Below, in pieces: positions 36,596-45,067 of a DNA stretch of 64,000 bases; position 1 is the stretch's first letter, and every line of letters starts with the position of its first letter. Below the pieces are notes generated by a model. That model saw nothing but the letters and a program-made list of their open reading frames with translations. It had not been told where the DNA came from and made no database searches. The translations under genes were made by a program, and so were the position numbers. Location: NCBI RefSeq assembly GCF_009901955.1, contig NZ_WUTS01000001.1, positions 2,348,877 through 2,412,876 of the forward strand. Direction: 5' to 3'. The DNA comes from Halomonas icarae. GTDB taxonomy: Bacteria > Pseudomonadota > Gammaproteobacteria > Pseudomonadales > Halomonadaceae.

Positions 36596-36609
36596 GCCCG
36601 GCGCCGGGC
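36596..36609 (+). other. GC palindrome downstream of ops
   Basis: GCCCGGCGCCGGGC is a perfect 14-bp palindrome 22 bases after the ops element. It could form a hairpin in the leader RNA, as a target or obstacle for antitermination. Function not shown. Confidence 0.5.
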
Positions 36610-36694
36610 ATTGCAATGCCAGCGAAAACTGTTGTCGAGCCTATTGCACAGTAGTGAAGTATTCTTCTGTATATCAAAAATATGGTGAAGTATC

Positions 36695-38206
36695 TTGAAC
36701 TCTGGCTTAAGTCATAAAATTATTAAGATCTTTGGCGAGAAGTGGCTTGGGCCAATCATCCTGACCTCGCTCGTATTTTTTCTCTCTCTCTTTGGGTTGA
36801 AGGAAATTACCGTTGCGTGTGTCGCGCTATTTTTTATGGTGTGTGGCTTCCAGTTATTACTTGGAGTTTACGATAAGCTGGATTTTTCCATTGTCAGGAT
36901 AGAGAGAAAGAAAAGGAGAACGGAGAGAGTTCTTCTGAAGTGGGGTGTACATGCTCGCTTCTCACTGGCTTTGGCGCCAGTATTCTACCTCCTGTCACCT
37001 GTGGTTGCATGGGTCTATCTCGCCTTGCATATCATTGTCTTTTCGAAGGTTTTAGTGAGATTGGCTGCACGGATAATTAATAGAAAAAAGATATATAAAA
37101 ATACGCTCATTGATCTAGAGGGCTATCAGCCTGAAATTGCCGTATACGTAACAGGTATGCGGGAGGTGGCTTATCAGATCAATCAATGGCTTCCCGTTCT
37201 GGAAAGGCAAAACGTCAAGGTCATGATCATTGCCAGAGAAGCCATTATTTTTGATGACATGCCCGATACACCGATACCGGTATTTACCGCCAAGAGTCAG
37301 CGAGAGTTGGAAATATTGCTGGGTGAGTGTTCCTCAATGAGGACGGTGCTCTACCCCGCTAACACCATGAAGAATGTTCAGGCTCTCAGGTACTTCAAGT
37401 TAAATCACTATTTTATAAATCATGGAGAAAGTGATAAGGCAGTAAACCAGAGCAAATTTTTAATGGCTTACGACAAGCTACTACTGGCGGGGCCACTTTC
37501 CAAGAGGCGGCTTCAGGATGCAGGCTTGCCCCTACGTGATGATCAAATAGAGTACGTCGGGAGACCGCAGGCGGAGTTGCTTCTGGAAGCAGTGAGTGAT
37601 GAGGGTGTGGCGGATGTCAATACCATTCTCTATGCTCCAACCTGGGAAGGTTATGTAAAAAATGTAGATTATAGTTCTATCGGTCCTCTCGGTTATGAGC
37701 TGTGCAAGGATATACTTGAGTCAGGTCAGTATAAGCTCCTTTTCAAGCCACATCCCTATACTGGGAAGGTGAGTGGTAAAAAGAAGCAAGAACTAGAGCG
37801 AATAAAGTCTCTTTTCGAGCATCACGATGTGCCCGTGTACGATGATAACGCTTCACTGCATAAGTTGATGAACGAAAGTGATTTACTGATATGTGACATA
37901 TCCAGCGTGCTGAACGAATACCTGATAACAAAGAAGCCAATTATCCTTTGCAATGTAGATAAGAAAGAAAAAAACGAATTCCTGGAGGAGTTCCCATCTG
38001 CACGCGCGGCAACGCTACTGGATCTAGGTCAGGAAGTGCTTGATGTGATACAAGGGATCGCGACAAAAGACGAGCAGCGTCAGGAGAGAGCACATGTTCG
38101 GAGTGAGTCTCTTGGTGACTTTCCTGAAGGTGCGATGACACGTTTTTCGAAGGTGCTGGAAAACAGTCTCAGTGAACAATCAAAATCGACAGGGGAAGAG
38201 TGTTGA
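36695..38206 (+). CDS. CDP-glycerol glycerophosphotransferase family protein (first copy)
   Basis: 503 residues from a TTG start with GGTGAAG upstream; no ATG is available nearby. Two or three membrane helices lie at the N-terminus (about 18-55 and 85-120). The C-terminal two thirds fit TagF/TagB-like polymerases: YAPTWEG near residue 312, KPHPYTG near 350, and CDISSVLNEYLITKKPI near 400. It would transfer glycerol-phosphate from CDP-glycerol to a growing polymer at the inner membrane. Base composition is far more AT-rich than the surrounding genome. Confidence 0.8.
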   Translation: MNSGLSHKIIKIFGEKWLGPIILTSLVFFLSLFGLKEITVACVALFFMVCGFQLLLGVYDKLDFSIVRIERKKRRTERVLLKWGVHARFSLALAPVFYLLSPVVAWVYLALHIIVFSKVLVRLAARIINRKKIYKNTLIDLEGYQPEIAVYVTGMREVAYQINQWLPVLERQNVKVMIIAREAIIFDDMPDTPIPVFTAKSQRELEILLGECSSMRTVLYPANTMKNVQALRYFKLNHYFINHGESDKAVNQSKFLMAYDKLLLAGPLSKRRLQDAGLPLRDDQIEYVGRPQAELLLEAVSDEGVADVNTILYAPTWEGYVKNVDYSSIGPLGYELCKDILESGQYKLLFKPHPYTGKVSGKKKQELERIKSLFEHHDVPVYDDNASLHKLMNESDLLICDISSVLNEYLITKKPIILCNVDKKEKNEFLEEFPSARAATLLDLGQEVLDVIQGIATKDEQRQERAHVRSESLGDFPEGAMTRFSKVLENSLSEQSKSTGEEC

Positions 38207-38979
38207 GAGCTTTCTTTCAGCATTTCAGTCATATTGGAAAAGCACTCAGAGAGTTCTCAGGAAATTCTCAGTTTTATCAACTCTCCTGTTTTCTATTAGC
38301 CATTTCGCGTCTTCTTCAGGTGGTTAGCTTCTTTCTTCCTTTGAAAATATTGATAATGCTTTCCTCTAAGCAGCCGCCATCCTATCTTGAATATCTACCT
38401 ATAGAGATTACATATGACACTGCCTTGACCTTACTAATCTTAATGGTGCCTACAGCATATTGTGGCTATATGATCGCCGGGGTTTTTCATCGTTTTTTTA
38501 TAGATAGGGATCTTGCTAAGTGGAAAGAAAGTGGCTACAAAACAACTCTTATTAACGTTAAGTCAAAAGCAAAGCTAGTTAAGCTTCATGCACATTTGTC
38601 TAAAGCGCTTTCTGAGATTATTTTAGTGGTAATGTCTCTGTTACTTGTCTTGGTAATTGATTTTCCAATGTTTGTTGTTGTTTGCATAATGCTGTTTTTG
38701 AATCTTAAAGTTTTCGTCGCCAAAGTTTTTTACAAGAGCGATCAAGGCCGGGTAGGTGTTTTTCGGTTACATCGTCGACAGTATATTGAATATTTTACAT
38801 CAATGAATTTTGTTATTGTTTTCATGCTGCTAGCGGCTCAGGTGTCATATTCGTATATTGGTATATTTGAAGCATTGTTTGTAATACTTTTGTCTAGGAT
38901 GATGTTCCAGTCCATGCAGCGCTTTTCTGTCGAGAACTTATATATTGTCCATCATCTCGGTTTTGAGCAAAAGCTATGA
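38200..38979 (+). CDS. Membrane protein of unknown function in the polysaccharide cluster
   Basis: 259 residues from the GTG at 38200, overlapping the preceding gene by 7 bases; a TTG one codon later is also possible. Hydrophobic segments lie at about 30-53, 75-97, 143-172 and 205-235. The first part (LLQVVSFFLPLKILIMLSS) recalls ABC exporter membrane domains, but there is no ATPase domain. No flippase is recognisable elsewhere in the cluster, so a part in transport is possible but unproven. Confidence 0.65.
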   Translation: MLRAFFQHFSHIGKALREFSGNSQFYQLSCFLLAISRLLQVVSFFLPLKILIMLSSKQPPSYLEYLPIEITYDTALTLLILMVPTAYCGYMIAGVFHRFFIDRDLAKWKESGYKTTLINVKSKAKLVKLHAHLSKALSEIILVVMSLLLVLVIDFPMFVVVCIMLFLNLKVFVAKVFYKSDQGRVGVFRLHRRQYIEYFTSMNFVIVFMLLAAQVSYSYIGIFEALFVILLSRMMFQSMQRFSVENLYIVHHLGFEQKL

Positions 38980-39092
38980 TAGTTAAAGTCTTGATCTGAC
39001 ATGGAATAGGGTGCTTCACAGCACTGGAGAAGTATTTTGTTACCTCGGACTTTCCAATTTTAGCATAGTTAATTATTTGAAAGGAAGTTGCT

Positions 39093-40784
39093 TTGAAAGT
39101 TGATAATCTGGTATATAAGTCTAAGCTTGGTTATTATAGAAGTGTGCGGCATAATAAGAAGATGCCTTTCAACAAGGCGTTTAGAGTTAAAAATGCAGTT
39201 TTGAAGTTTTTCTTGCGCAATAACGTTTTTAGAGTTTTTGGTTTTTTTGTTAAGAAAGATATGCTTTTAGGAGGAGCAGGAAAAAGTACCTATTCGTTTA
39301 AAATAAAAAATAAAAAATATCCTGTAAGGAAAATATTAAGAATATCATGGACTTTTAGGTTGTGTAGGTACGAGTTGTTTTTTTACTTTGCCAGCATCCC
39401 GTGCGAAGATTTTCTTGATGCTGAGATACACAATGCAGTCCAACTTTGCTCGAATCACTCGTCAGGGGTTAATTTTGTTAAAAGAATAAATTATAATTTT
39501 ATACTACAAAAGCTTACAAAGCTTCATTTTTTCAGCAAAGTCAATATTTGGAAAGAGAAGGGGACATCCTTTTATTTTAGGCAATCTATTAATGGGAATC
39601 TTTACTTAAGCGTCAGGAAGATAAATCAGACGGATAGTCGAGTATATCGATATAAAATATTTTTGGCATACCTCTCCTCATTTTTTGTAAGGCGATTAGA
39701 AAAGTTCAATAAAAGTGTTCTTGTTTTTGAGAAAGAATGTGGGAAGTATGAGGAGAGTGGCTCAGTTGTCTATGAGAGATTGTTGGATTTAGGATATGAT
39801 AATGTATATTTCATACTGACTAAAGAGGGCGAGGAAAAATACTTTGTTCCAGATAAATATAAGTCAAATATAGTTAGAAAAGGGTCTTTCAAACACTACT
39901 TGCTTTTTTTCTCATCAGTTGTTTTTATTTCCACGGAGTCACCTCCGCAGGTTGTTGATCTTAGATTGGCAAGCACTTGGGCGCTCCATAAATTAAATAA
40001 AAAAGATTATACTTATGTTTTTCTTCAGCACGGCGTCATGTATATGGTTTCCCTTTCCTCGAAAGCTAGAGAGGGATTTAAAAAGGGCGTGGGTCTATAT
40101 CCAGATAGTACAAAAATAGTAGTATCTTCTAAGCTGGAAGCAAAGCACTTTATTGAGCAGGCGGGTTATGAAGAGTCTGATATTTATATTGTGGGGCTTC
40201 CTAAGTTTGATAGGGCTGTTTTAAACGAGAGCGCAAGATGTATAACAATAATGCCTACTTGGCGGCCATGGGAGTATAACTTAATTCGTAGCTCCCAGGA
40301 AGAGTCGGGATATTTCAAAATGGTGGAGGAGATTTTCGACTCAATCCCTAAAGAGTATAAGGATAGAGTTGTTTTTTTACCACACCCTTTATTTATAGAG
40401 TCGTTCAAAAACTCGATATTTAGTAAATTTATACGAGATGACTTGTCTTATGATGAGGTTTTGAGAGATACAAAAATACTCATAACTGACTATTCGTCAA
40501 TAGCTTATGATAGCTTCAATCGCGGTGCTGACGTGCTGTTCTGGTGGGCTGATAAGGATTTCTGCATGGAGCAGTATGGAGGGAAGCTTATGCTCAATGA
40601 AGAAAATGTTTTTGGACCCGTCGCTTATAATAAAGAAAGCATGCGAGCTCACGTGGAGAGTTCTATTAATGGTAGCTCGGATAGAAAATTTTATATGAGA
40701 AAATATAGAGAGATAGTTTTCGATTTTGATGGAAGAAGTTCTGATAAGTTGATCGAAAGGTTAAAAGAAGATAATCTCATATAG
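39093..40784 (+). CDS. CDP-glycerol glycerophosphotransferase family protein (second copy)
   Basis: 563 residues from a TTG start with AAGGAAG 5 bases before. The C-terminal half carries TagF-like motifs: VFLQHGVMYMVS (about 309-320), MPTWRPWEYNL (about 387), VFLPHPLF and ILITDYSSIAYDSFNRG (about 463-480). The N-terminal 200 residues are basic and not recognised. No strong membrane helix is visible, so it may act peripherally. It is the most AT-rich gene in the cluster and differs from copy 1, so it is not a recent duplicate. Confidence 0.8.
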   Translation: MKVDNLVYKSKLGYYRSVRHNKKMPFNKAFRVKNAVLKFFLRNNVFRVFGFFVKKDMLLGGAGKSTYSFKIKNKKYPVRKILRISWTFRLCRYELFFYFASIPCEDFLDAEIHNAVQLCSNHSSGVNFVKRINYNFILQKLTKLHFFSKVNIWKEKGTSFYFRQSINGNLYLSVRKINQTDSRVYRYKIFLAYLSSFFVRRLEKFNKSVLVFEKECGKYEESGSVVYERLLDLGYDNVYFILTKEGEEKYFVPDKYKSNIVRKGSFKHYLLFFSSVVFISTESPPQVVDLRLASTWALHKLNKKDYTYVFLQHGVMYMVSLSSKAREGFKKGVGLYPDSTKIVVSSKLEAKHFIEQAGYEESDIYIVGLPKFDRAVLNESARCITIMPTWRPWEYNLIRSSQEESGYFKMVEEIFDSIPKEYKDRVVFLPHPLFIESFKNSIFSKFIRDDLSYDEVLRDTKILITDYSSIAYDSFNRGADVLFWWADKDFCMEQYGGKLMLNEENVFGPVAYNKESMRAHVESSINGSSDRKFYMRKYREIVFDFDGRSSDKLIERLKEDNLI

Positions 40785-40791
40785 GTTTTTT

Positions 40792-41253
40792 ATGTCAGTA
40801 ACTGTAATAACTTACGGAACATTTGATATGTTCCATATAGGGCATCTCAACCTCCTGCGTCGCCTAAGCGAAATGGGCGATCGTGTTGTGGTTGGTGTTT
40901 CGACGGATGAGTTCAACTTGGGGAAAGGAAAAAAGACGCTGATTCCTTATGAGCAGCGTGCACAGATTGTTGAATCTATAAAATATGTGGATCTAGTTAT
41001 TCCTGAAGAAAGCTGGGAGCAAAAGTTATCAGACATAAAAAAACACGATGTCGATATCTTTGCTATAGGTGCGGACTGGAAGGGGAAGTTTGATTTTCTG
41101 TCTGATCTGTGCGAAGTTCAATATCTTGAGCGTACCAAAAATATATCAACCAGTGATTTAAAAAGCTCGTTGAAGCGGTTCCTTTCTATCCCCCATGAAG
41201 ATCTCAGCAAAGCGTTCGAAGTGCTGGAGCTTCTGCGTCGTGATCTTGAGTAA
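40792..41253 (+). CDS. Glycerol-3-phosphate cytidylyltransferase (TagD-like)
   Basis: 153 residues. Nucleotidyltransferase motif TYGTFDMFHIGHLNLLRR holds the HxGH site, and RTKNISTSDLKS (ISTS) is the second signature. It makes CDP-glycerol from CTP and glycerol-3-phosphate, supplying donors to the two transferases just upstream. The related ethanolamine-phosphate and ribitol-phosphate enzymes are alternatives. A C-terminal extension of about 25 residues goes beyond the usual length of about 130. Confidence 0.88.
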   Translation: MSVTVITYGTFDMFHIGHLNLLRRLSEMGDRVVVGVSTDEFNLGKGKKTLIPYEQRAQIVESIKYVDLVIPEESWEQKLSDIKKHDVDIFAIGADWKGKFDFLSDLCEVQYLERTKNISTSDLKSSLKRFLSIPHEDLSKAFEVLELLRRDLE

Positions 41254-41276
41254 TCCCTGAGAAACAAGGTCAATAT

Positions 41277-42662
41277 ATGAAACGTAAGCATAGGTTTATC
41301 AGTGGTTATCATGCATACACCACTGATGCCATAAGGCTTGTTGATCTTGTATTGCTGTTCCTTTCCGGCTGGCTAGCCTACTGGTTAAGGTTCGATACCT
41401 GGGTGATGACCGAGCGTTACCTCTGGGGGGTGACCCTGGGAGGGCTCTTCGGTTTGATGGTGCTTCCGAGCTTTAATATCTACCGCTCGTGGCGGGGGCA
41501 GCTACGCATCCGGCTCGTTCTCAAGCTGCTTGGCGCCTACGCCGTTATTGGTGGCCTACTCGCGCTTGTCATGTTCATTACCAAGACGGGGGCAAACTTC
41601 TCCCGCTTGTGGGTCGGCTTCTGGATGGTGATAAGCGTTAGCGGGTCTATCAGCATCCGCGCCATTGCCTACCCTATTCTCAATCGGGTGCGCGCCAAAG
41701 GGGGCAATCGCAAGAGCGTGATGCTGATTGGAGACCCGGTTTCATGCGCAAGGGCGAGACGGCATATCTTGAAGTTGCCTACCGCAGGGTTTGATGTCGG
41801 GCGGGTCATTCTGACAGATCATGACTGGAACGATGACCTTGAAGGTATCAAGCACGACTTGTTTAAAAATGGGGCCAGCATCGATCAGGATGAGGAGGAA
41901 GTCTGGATCTGCCTGCCGATATCTCAGGGGGATGTGGTCAGAGATATCCAGCGCTCCCTGAACCTGTCGACGGCAAATGTTCGCTATATGCCTGATATGC
42001 GAGATTTTCGCCTGATCAATCACGCCATGTCGGATGTGGCTGGACTCATCATGCTTGACCTGAGCTGCTCGCCGATGTCATTCGGTGCCCGCCTGGTCAA
42101 GCGTTTGGAGGATCGCCTGCTGTCGGCCATTATCCTTATATTGATCAGTCCGCTTCTGGTTGCGATTGCCCTCGGGGTCAAGCTTACCTCTCCTGGCCCT
42201 GTCTTTTATCGCCAGGAACGGGTGGGGATGAATGGTAAACCGTTCATGATGCTCAAGTTTCGCTCCATGCCGGTCGATGCCGAGAAGAATGGCATACGTT
42301 GGGGAGGTGCTGCCAGCATGCCGGTGACACGCTTTGGCTCCTTCCTCCGCCGTACCAGCCTCGATGAACTGCCTCAATTCCTGAATGTTCTCAAGGGCGA
42401 CATGTCCATCGTTGGCCCCAGGCCCGAGCGAACGGTCTTCGTCGACCAGCTCAAGCACGAGATCCCCGGTTACATGCAAAAGCATATGGTCAAGGCTGGT
42501 ATCACGGGTTGGGCGCAGATCAATGGCTGGCGTGGCGACACGGACCTGCAGAAGCGTATAGAATTTGACCTCTGGTACGTCGAGAACTGGTCACTATGGC
42601 TTGACCTGAAGATCATTTTTCTGACCTTTTTCAAGGGCTTCATCCATAAGCACGCTTATTAG
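41277..42662 (+). CDS. Polyprenyl-phosphate glycosyl-1-phosphate transferase (WcaJ-like)
   Basis: 461 residues. Four N-terminal membrane helices lie within about 15-125, then a CoA-binding-like domain, then a bacterial sugar transferase domain from about 275 (RLVKRLEDRLLSAIILILIS; FYRQERVGMNGKPFMMLKFR; RRTSLDELPQFLNVLKGDMS; VGPRPER). It puts the first sugar phosphate on undecaprenyl phosphate at the inner membrane. GC content returns to the genome level within this gene, marking the edge of the AT-rich block. Confidence 0.92.
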   Translation: MKRKHRFISGYHAYTTDAIRLVDLVLLFLSGWLAYWLRFDTWVMTERYLWGVTLGGLFGLMVLPSFNIYRSWRGQLRIRLVLKLLGAYAVIGGLLALVMFITKTGANFSRLWVGFWMVISVSGSISIRAIAYPILNRVRAKGGNRKSVMLIGDPVSCARARRHILKLPTAGFDVGRVILTDHDWNDDLEGIKHDLFKNGASIDQDEEEVWICLPISQGDVVRDIQRSLNLSTANVRYMPDMRDFRLINHAMSDVAGLIMLDLSCSPMSFGARLVKRLEDRLLSAIILILISPLLVAIALGVKLTSPGPVFYRQERVGMNGKPFMMLKFRSMPVDAEKNGIRWGGAASMPVTRFGSFLRRTSLDELPQFLNVLKGDMSIVGPRPERTVFVDQLKHEIPGYMQKHMVKAGITGWAQINGWRGDTDLQKRIEFDLWYVENWSLWLDLKIIFLTFFKGFIHKHAY

Positions 42663-42682
42663 ACCATTACCAGGGAGAGGGT

Positions 42683-43942
42683 ATGAACATTGAGGTCGAG
42701 AAGTCCTATGGACTGCTTCGCTTCATCAACAAGCCGCGACCATGGCCAGTGAGGTGCCTTTACGGGGTGTTGTCATGGTGTGGATTATTGCTCCTCGGCG
42801 CTCCGATTCGTGTGGCCAGCGACAGCTGCCGGTTGGCGATGAAGCCGAATGGCATCAAGATCGTCATTCGTCGCGTGATCTGGTTTGTTCATGCCGGTTG
42901 GTTTCCCATCTCCATTCGCTCCGACTACTTTTTCGATATCTCCGAGAAGATGTCGGTTCCGGCTTGTCGCTCCCTTATCGATTGGCTGGAGCGTCGCCCA
43001 CACATGGATAGCTTCGATAGACGTATCTGGCAGGCCGACCTGTATGGCGGCATTCTGGAACGCCAATGCGAAAAGCAAGGTGAGTTGTTACTGACCCCAG
43101 ATCACCCCCTTATGCGGGAGGATGAGGCGTTTCGGCACTCGCTGGACGACGCCTTGCAGGCCCTGGGACGGCGTCTCGCGGATCCGCCCGCTAAGCCTCA
43201 GGCCTCGAAACGCTTCAAGAAGGGAAGCGACTCCTTCGATAAGAATGATGCCTACCAAACCATCGGCGATTTTCGGCAGCTGATGCAGGGGCTGGGCTGG
43301 TCTTGGTATGTGGTGAGCGGCACCCTGCTGGGTGCGGTACGTGAGCAAGACTTTCTCGGGCATGATTATGATATTGATGTAGGCGTCGACTTTCAGGACT
43401 TCGAGCTTAGCCTTCTGGAAGAGGCGGTAGCCTCCTCGGCAGGGAGCTGGTTTATCAAGTCGGTAAGCTACTGTACTTTCCGTGAACCGAAAGAGGATGG
43501 CTCGGTCCGCTACCATCAGATGGATAAGCCCATACTGGTTAAGTTGGTGCACCGGACAGGTTTGGTAGCGGATCTCTTCGTGCATGTAGAGGAGAGTGGT
43601 GTGCTCTGGCATGGATCGGCGATTCATCGCTGGGACAATTCCCCCTTCGAGCTGGCCGAATATCGGCTGGGTGAAGAAACTGTCTATGGAGCCGCCGATG
43701 CCGACCGCTACCTGACGGAGAACTATGGTGACTGGCGCACCCCGGTATTGGAGTTCGATTGCAGTGTTGATCCTCCGAATATTCGCTATTCGCGTACTGC
43801 CAGGGCGGTGACCTATCTCGCCAAGGTGGCTTATCGCTTTGTCCTTGATGGCGATGTCGAACGAGCCCGGCGCTATCTCGACTCCATGGAAGCTTCCGGC
43901 GTTATCGAGCGGTATGATTCCGCTTGGCGCTATAACGGTTAA
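42683..43942 (+). CDS. LicD-like phosphotransferase
   Basis: 419 residues. The central SGTLLGAVREQDFLGHDYDI followed by DVGVDF is the LicD/fukutin-type nucleotidyltransferase motif with the Asp metal ligands, about residues 213-240. A hydrophobic segment (about 29-50) may anchor the N-terminus. LicD-family enzymes move phosphocholine, ribitol-phosphate or glycerol-phosphate onto glycans. No choline genes are seen, and a CDP-glycerol enzyme is encoded nearby, so glycerol-phosphate is the favoured donor. GGAGAGGG precedes the ATG. Confidence 0.78.
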   Translation: MNIEVEKSYGLLRFINKPRPWPVRCLYGVLSWCGLLLLGAPIRVASDSCRLAMKPNGIKIVIRRVIWFVHAGWFPISIRSDYFFDISEKMSVPACRSLIDWLERRPHMDSFDRRIWQADLYGGILERQCEKQGELLLTPDHPLMREDEAFRHSLDDALQALGRRLADPPAKPQASKRFKKGSDSFDKNDAYQTIGDFRQLMQGLGWSWYVVSGTLLGAVREQDFLGHDYDIDVGVDFQDFELSLLEEAVASSAGSWFIKSVSYCTFREPKEDGSVRYHQMDKPILVKLVHRTGLVADLFVHVEESGVLWHGSAIHRWDNSPFELAEYRLGEETVYGAADADRYLTENYGDWRTPVLEFDCSVDPPNIRYSRTARAVTYLAKVAYRFVLDGDVERARRYLDSMEASGVIERYDSAWRYNG

Positions 43943-43953
43943 TGAGAGAGACA

Positions 43954-44967
43954 ATGCAGATATTGGTCACCGGCGGCGCCGGCTATATCGGCTCCCACAC
44001 CGTCGTCGAACTGCTTGAGGCGGGTCATGAGGTCGTCGTTATCGACAACCTCTGTAATGGCTCTCGGGAAGCACTTCGTCGCGTGGAGCGAATTACCGGC
44101 AAGCCGGTTCACTTCGTTGAGTGTGATATCCGTGACCGCGAGGGCCTGGATGCGGTCTTCAGCGAGCATGCCATCGATGCGGTGATCCACTTTGCCGGCT
44201 TGAAGGCGGTGGGGGAGAGCGTCGGCAAGCCGCTGGCGTACTACGAGAACAATGTGCACGGCACCCTGGTGCTTTGCCAGGCCATGGAGGCGGCGGGTGT
44301 CAGGCGCATGGTGTTCAGCTCCTCGGCGACGGTCTATGGCAGCGAGGCGCCGGTGCCCTATGTGGAAACCACGTCGCGCGGCACCACCTCCAACCCCTAC
44401 GGCACCTCCAAGGCGATGGTGGAGAAGGTGCTCGAGGATCTGGTGGTGGCCGATGAGCGCTGGTCGGTAGCAGTGCTGCGTTACTTCAACCCCATCGGCG
44501 CACACCCCTCGGGTCTGATCGGTGAGGATCCACAGGGCATTCCCAATAACCTGATGCCATACATCGCTCAGGTAGCAGTGGGCCGGCTAGATGAGTTGAC
44601 GATTTTCGGTAACGACTATCCGACGGTAGATGGCACCTGTGAGCGTGACTATCTGCATGTGGTGGATCTGGCGGTAGGTCACCTCAAGGCGCTGAAGGCG
44701 TTGGAGTGGCGCGGAGTTCGCACCTATAACATGGGTACCGGAAAGGCAGTCTCCGTGCTCGATATGGTCAAGAGTTTTTCTCGGGTCACCGGGGTGGAGG
44801 TCCCCTATTCTTTTGGTGAGCGCCGGGGGGGCGACTTGACTGAGTGTTGGGCCGATGCATCAAAGGCCGCGCAGGAGCTGGGCTGGTCTGCCGAGAAGGG
44901 CCTGGACGAGATGATGGCCGACACCTGGCGCTGGCAGTCGGCCAACCCGCAAGGCTTCGCCGAATAG
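43954..44967 (+). CDS. galE: UDP-glucose 4-epimerase
   Basis: 337 residues from the ATG at 43954, giving MQILVTGGAGYIGSHT as in other GalE proteins; an ATG 4 codons upstream overlaps the preceding stop. It is an extended SDR: NAD motif GGAGYIGS, SSSATVYG, and catalytic YGTSK. It interconverts UDP-glucose and UDP-galactose for the polysaccharide. A hairpin with following T-rich bases is found 28 bases downstream. Confidence 0.95.
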   Translation: MQILVTGGAGYIGSHTVVELLEAGHEVVVIDNLCNGSREALRRVERITGKPVHFVECDIRDREGLDAVFSEHAIDAVIHFAGLKAVGESVGKPLAYYENNVHGTLVLCQAMEAAGVRRMVFSSSATVYGSEAPVPYVETTSRGTTSNPYGTSKAMVEKVLEDLVVADERWSVAVLRYFNPIGAHPSGLIGEDPQGIPNNLMPYIAQVAVGRLDELTIFGNDYPTVDGTCERDYLHVVDLAVGHLKALKALEWRGVRTYNMGTGKAVSVLDMVKSFSRVTGVEVPYSFGERRGGDLTECWADASKAAQELGWSAEKGLDEMMADTWRWQSANPQGFAE

Positions 44968-44994
44968 CGCGGATTGAACTGTGGCGTGTGATAG

Positions 44995-45026
44995 AATGGC
45001 CGGCCTTGCGCCGGCCATTTCTGTTT
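44995..45026 (+). terminator. Intrinsic terminator after galE
   Basis: A perfect 10-bp stem AATGGCCGGC/GCCGGCCATT with a 5-base loop (44995-45019) is followed by TTCTGTTTCT. It separates galE from the ligase gene and may only attenuate, because the ligase starts 42 bases further on. Confidence 0.65.
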
Positions 45027-45067
45027 CTGGCCTACCGAATTTCCGACCGTTCGAATCTGGCTTCTCC

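Larger units (their letters stand above)
36190..36694 (+). other. Leader region of the polysaccharide operon
   Basis: About 500 bases with no convincing gene between cysQ and the first capsule gene. It holds an ops element (36561-36573) and a GC palindrome (36596-36609), and becomes AT-rich from about 36640. The promoter cannot be placed confidently; a long untranslated leader ahead of the ops site is usual for RfaH-controlled operons. Confidence 0.6.

Noticed and set aside
44974..44997. Promoter (TTGAAC and TAGAAT) between galE and the ligase gene
   Set aside because: The spacing is only 12 bases and the elements overlap a terminator-like hairpin.
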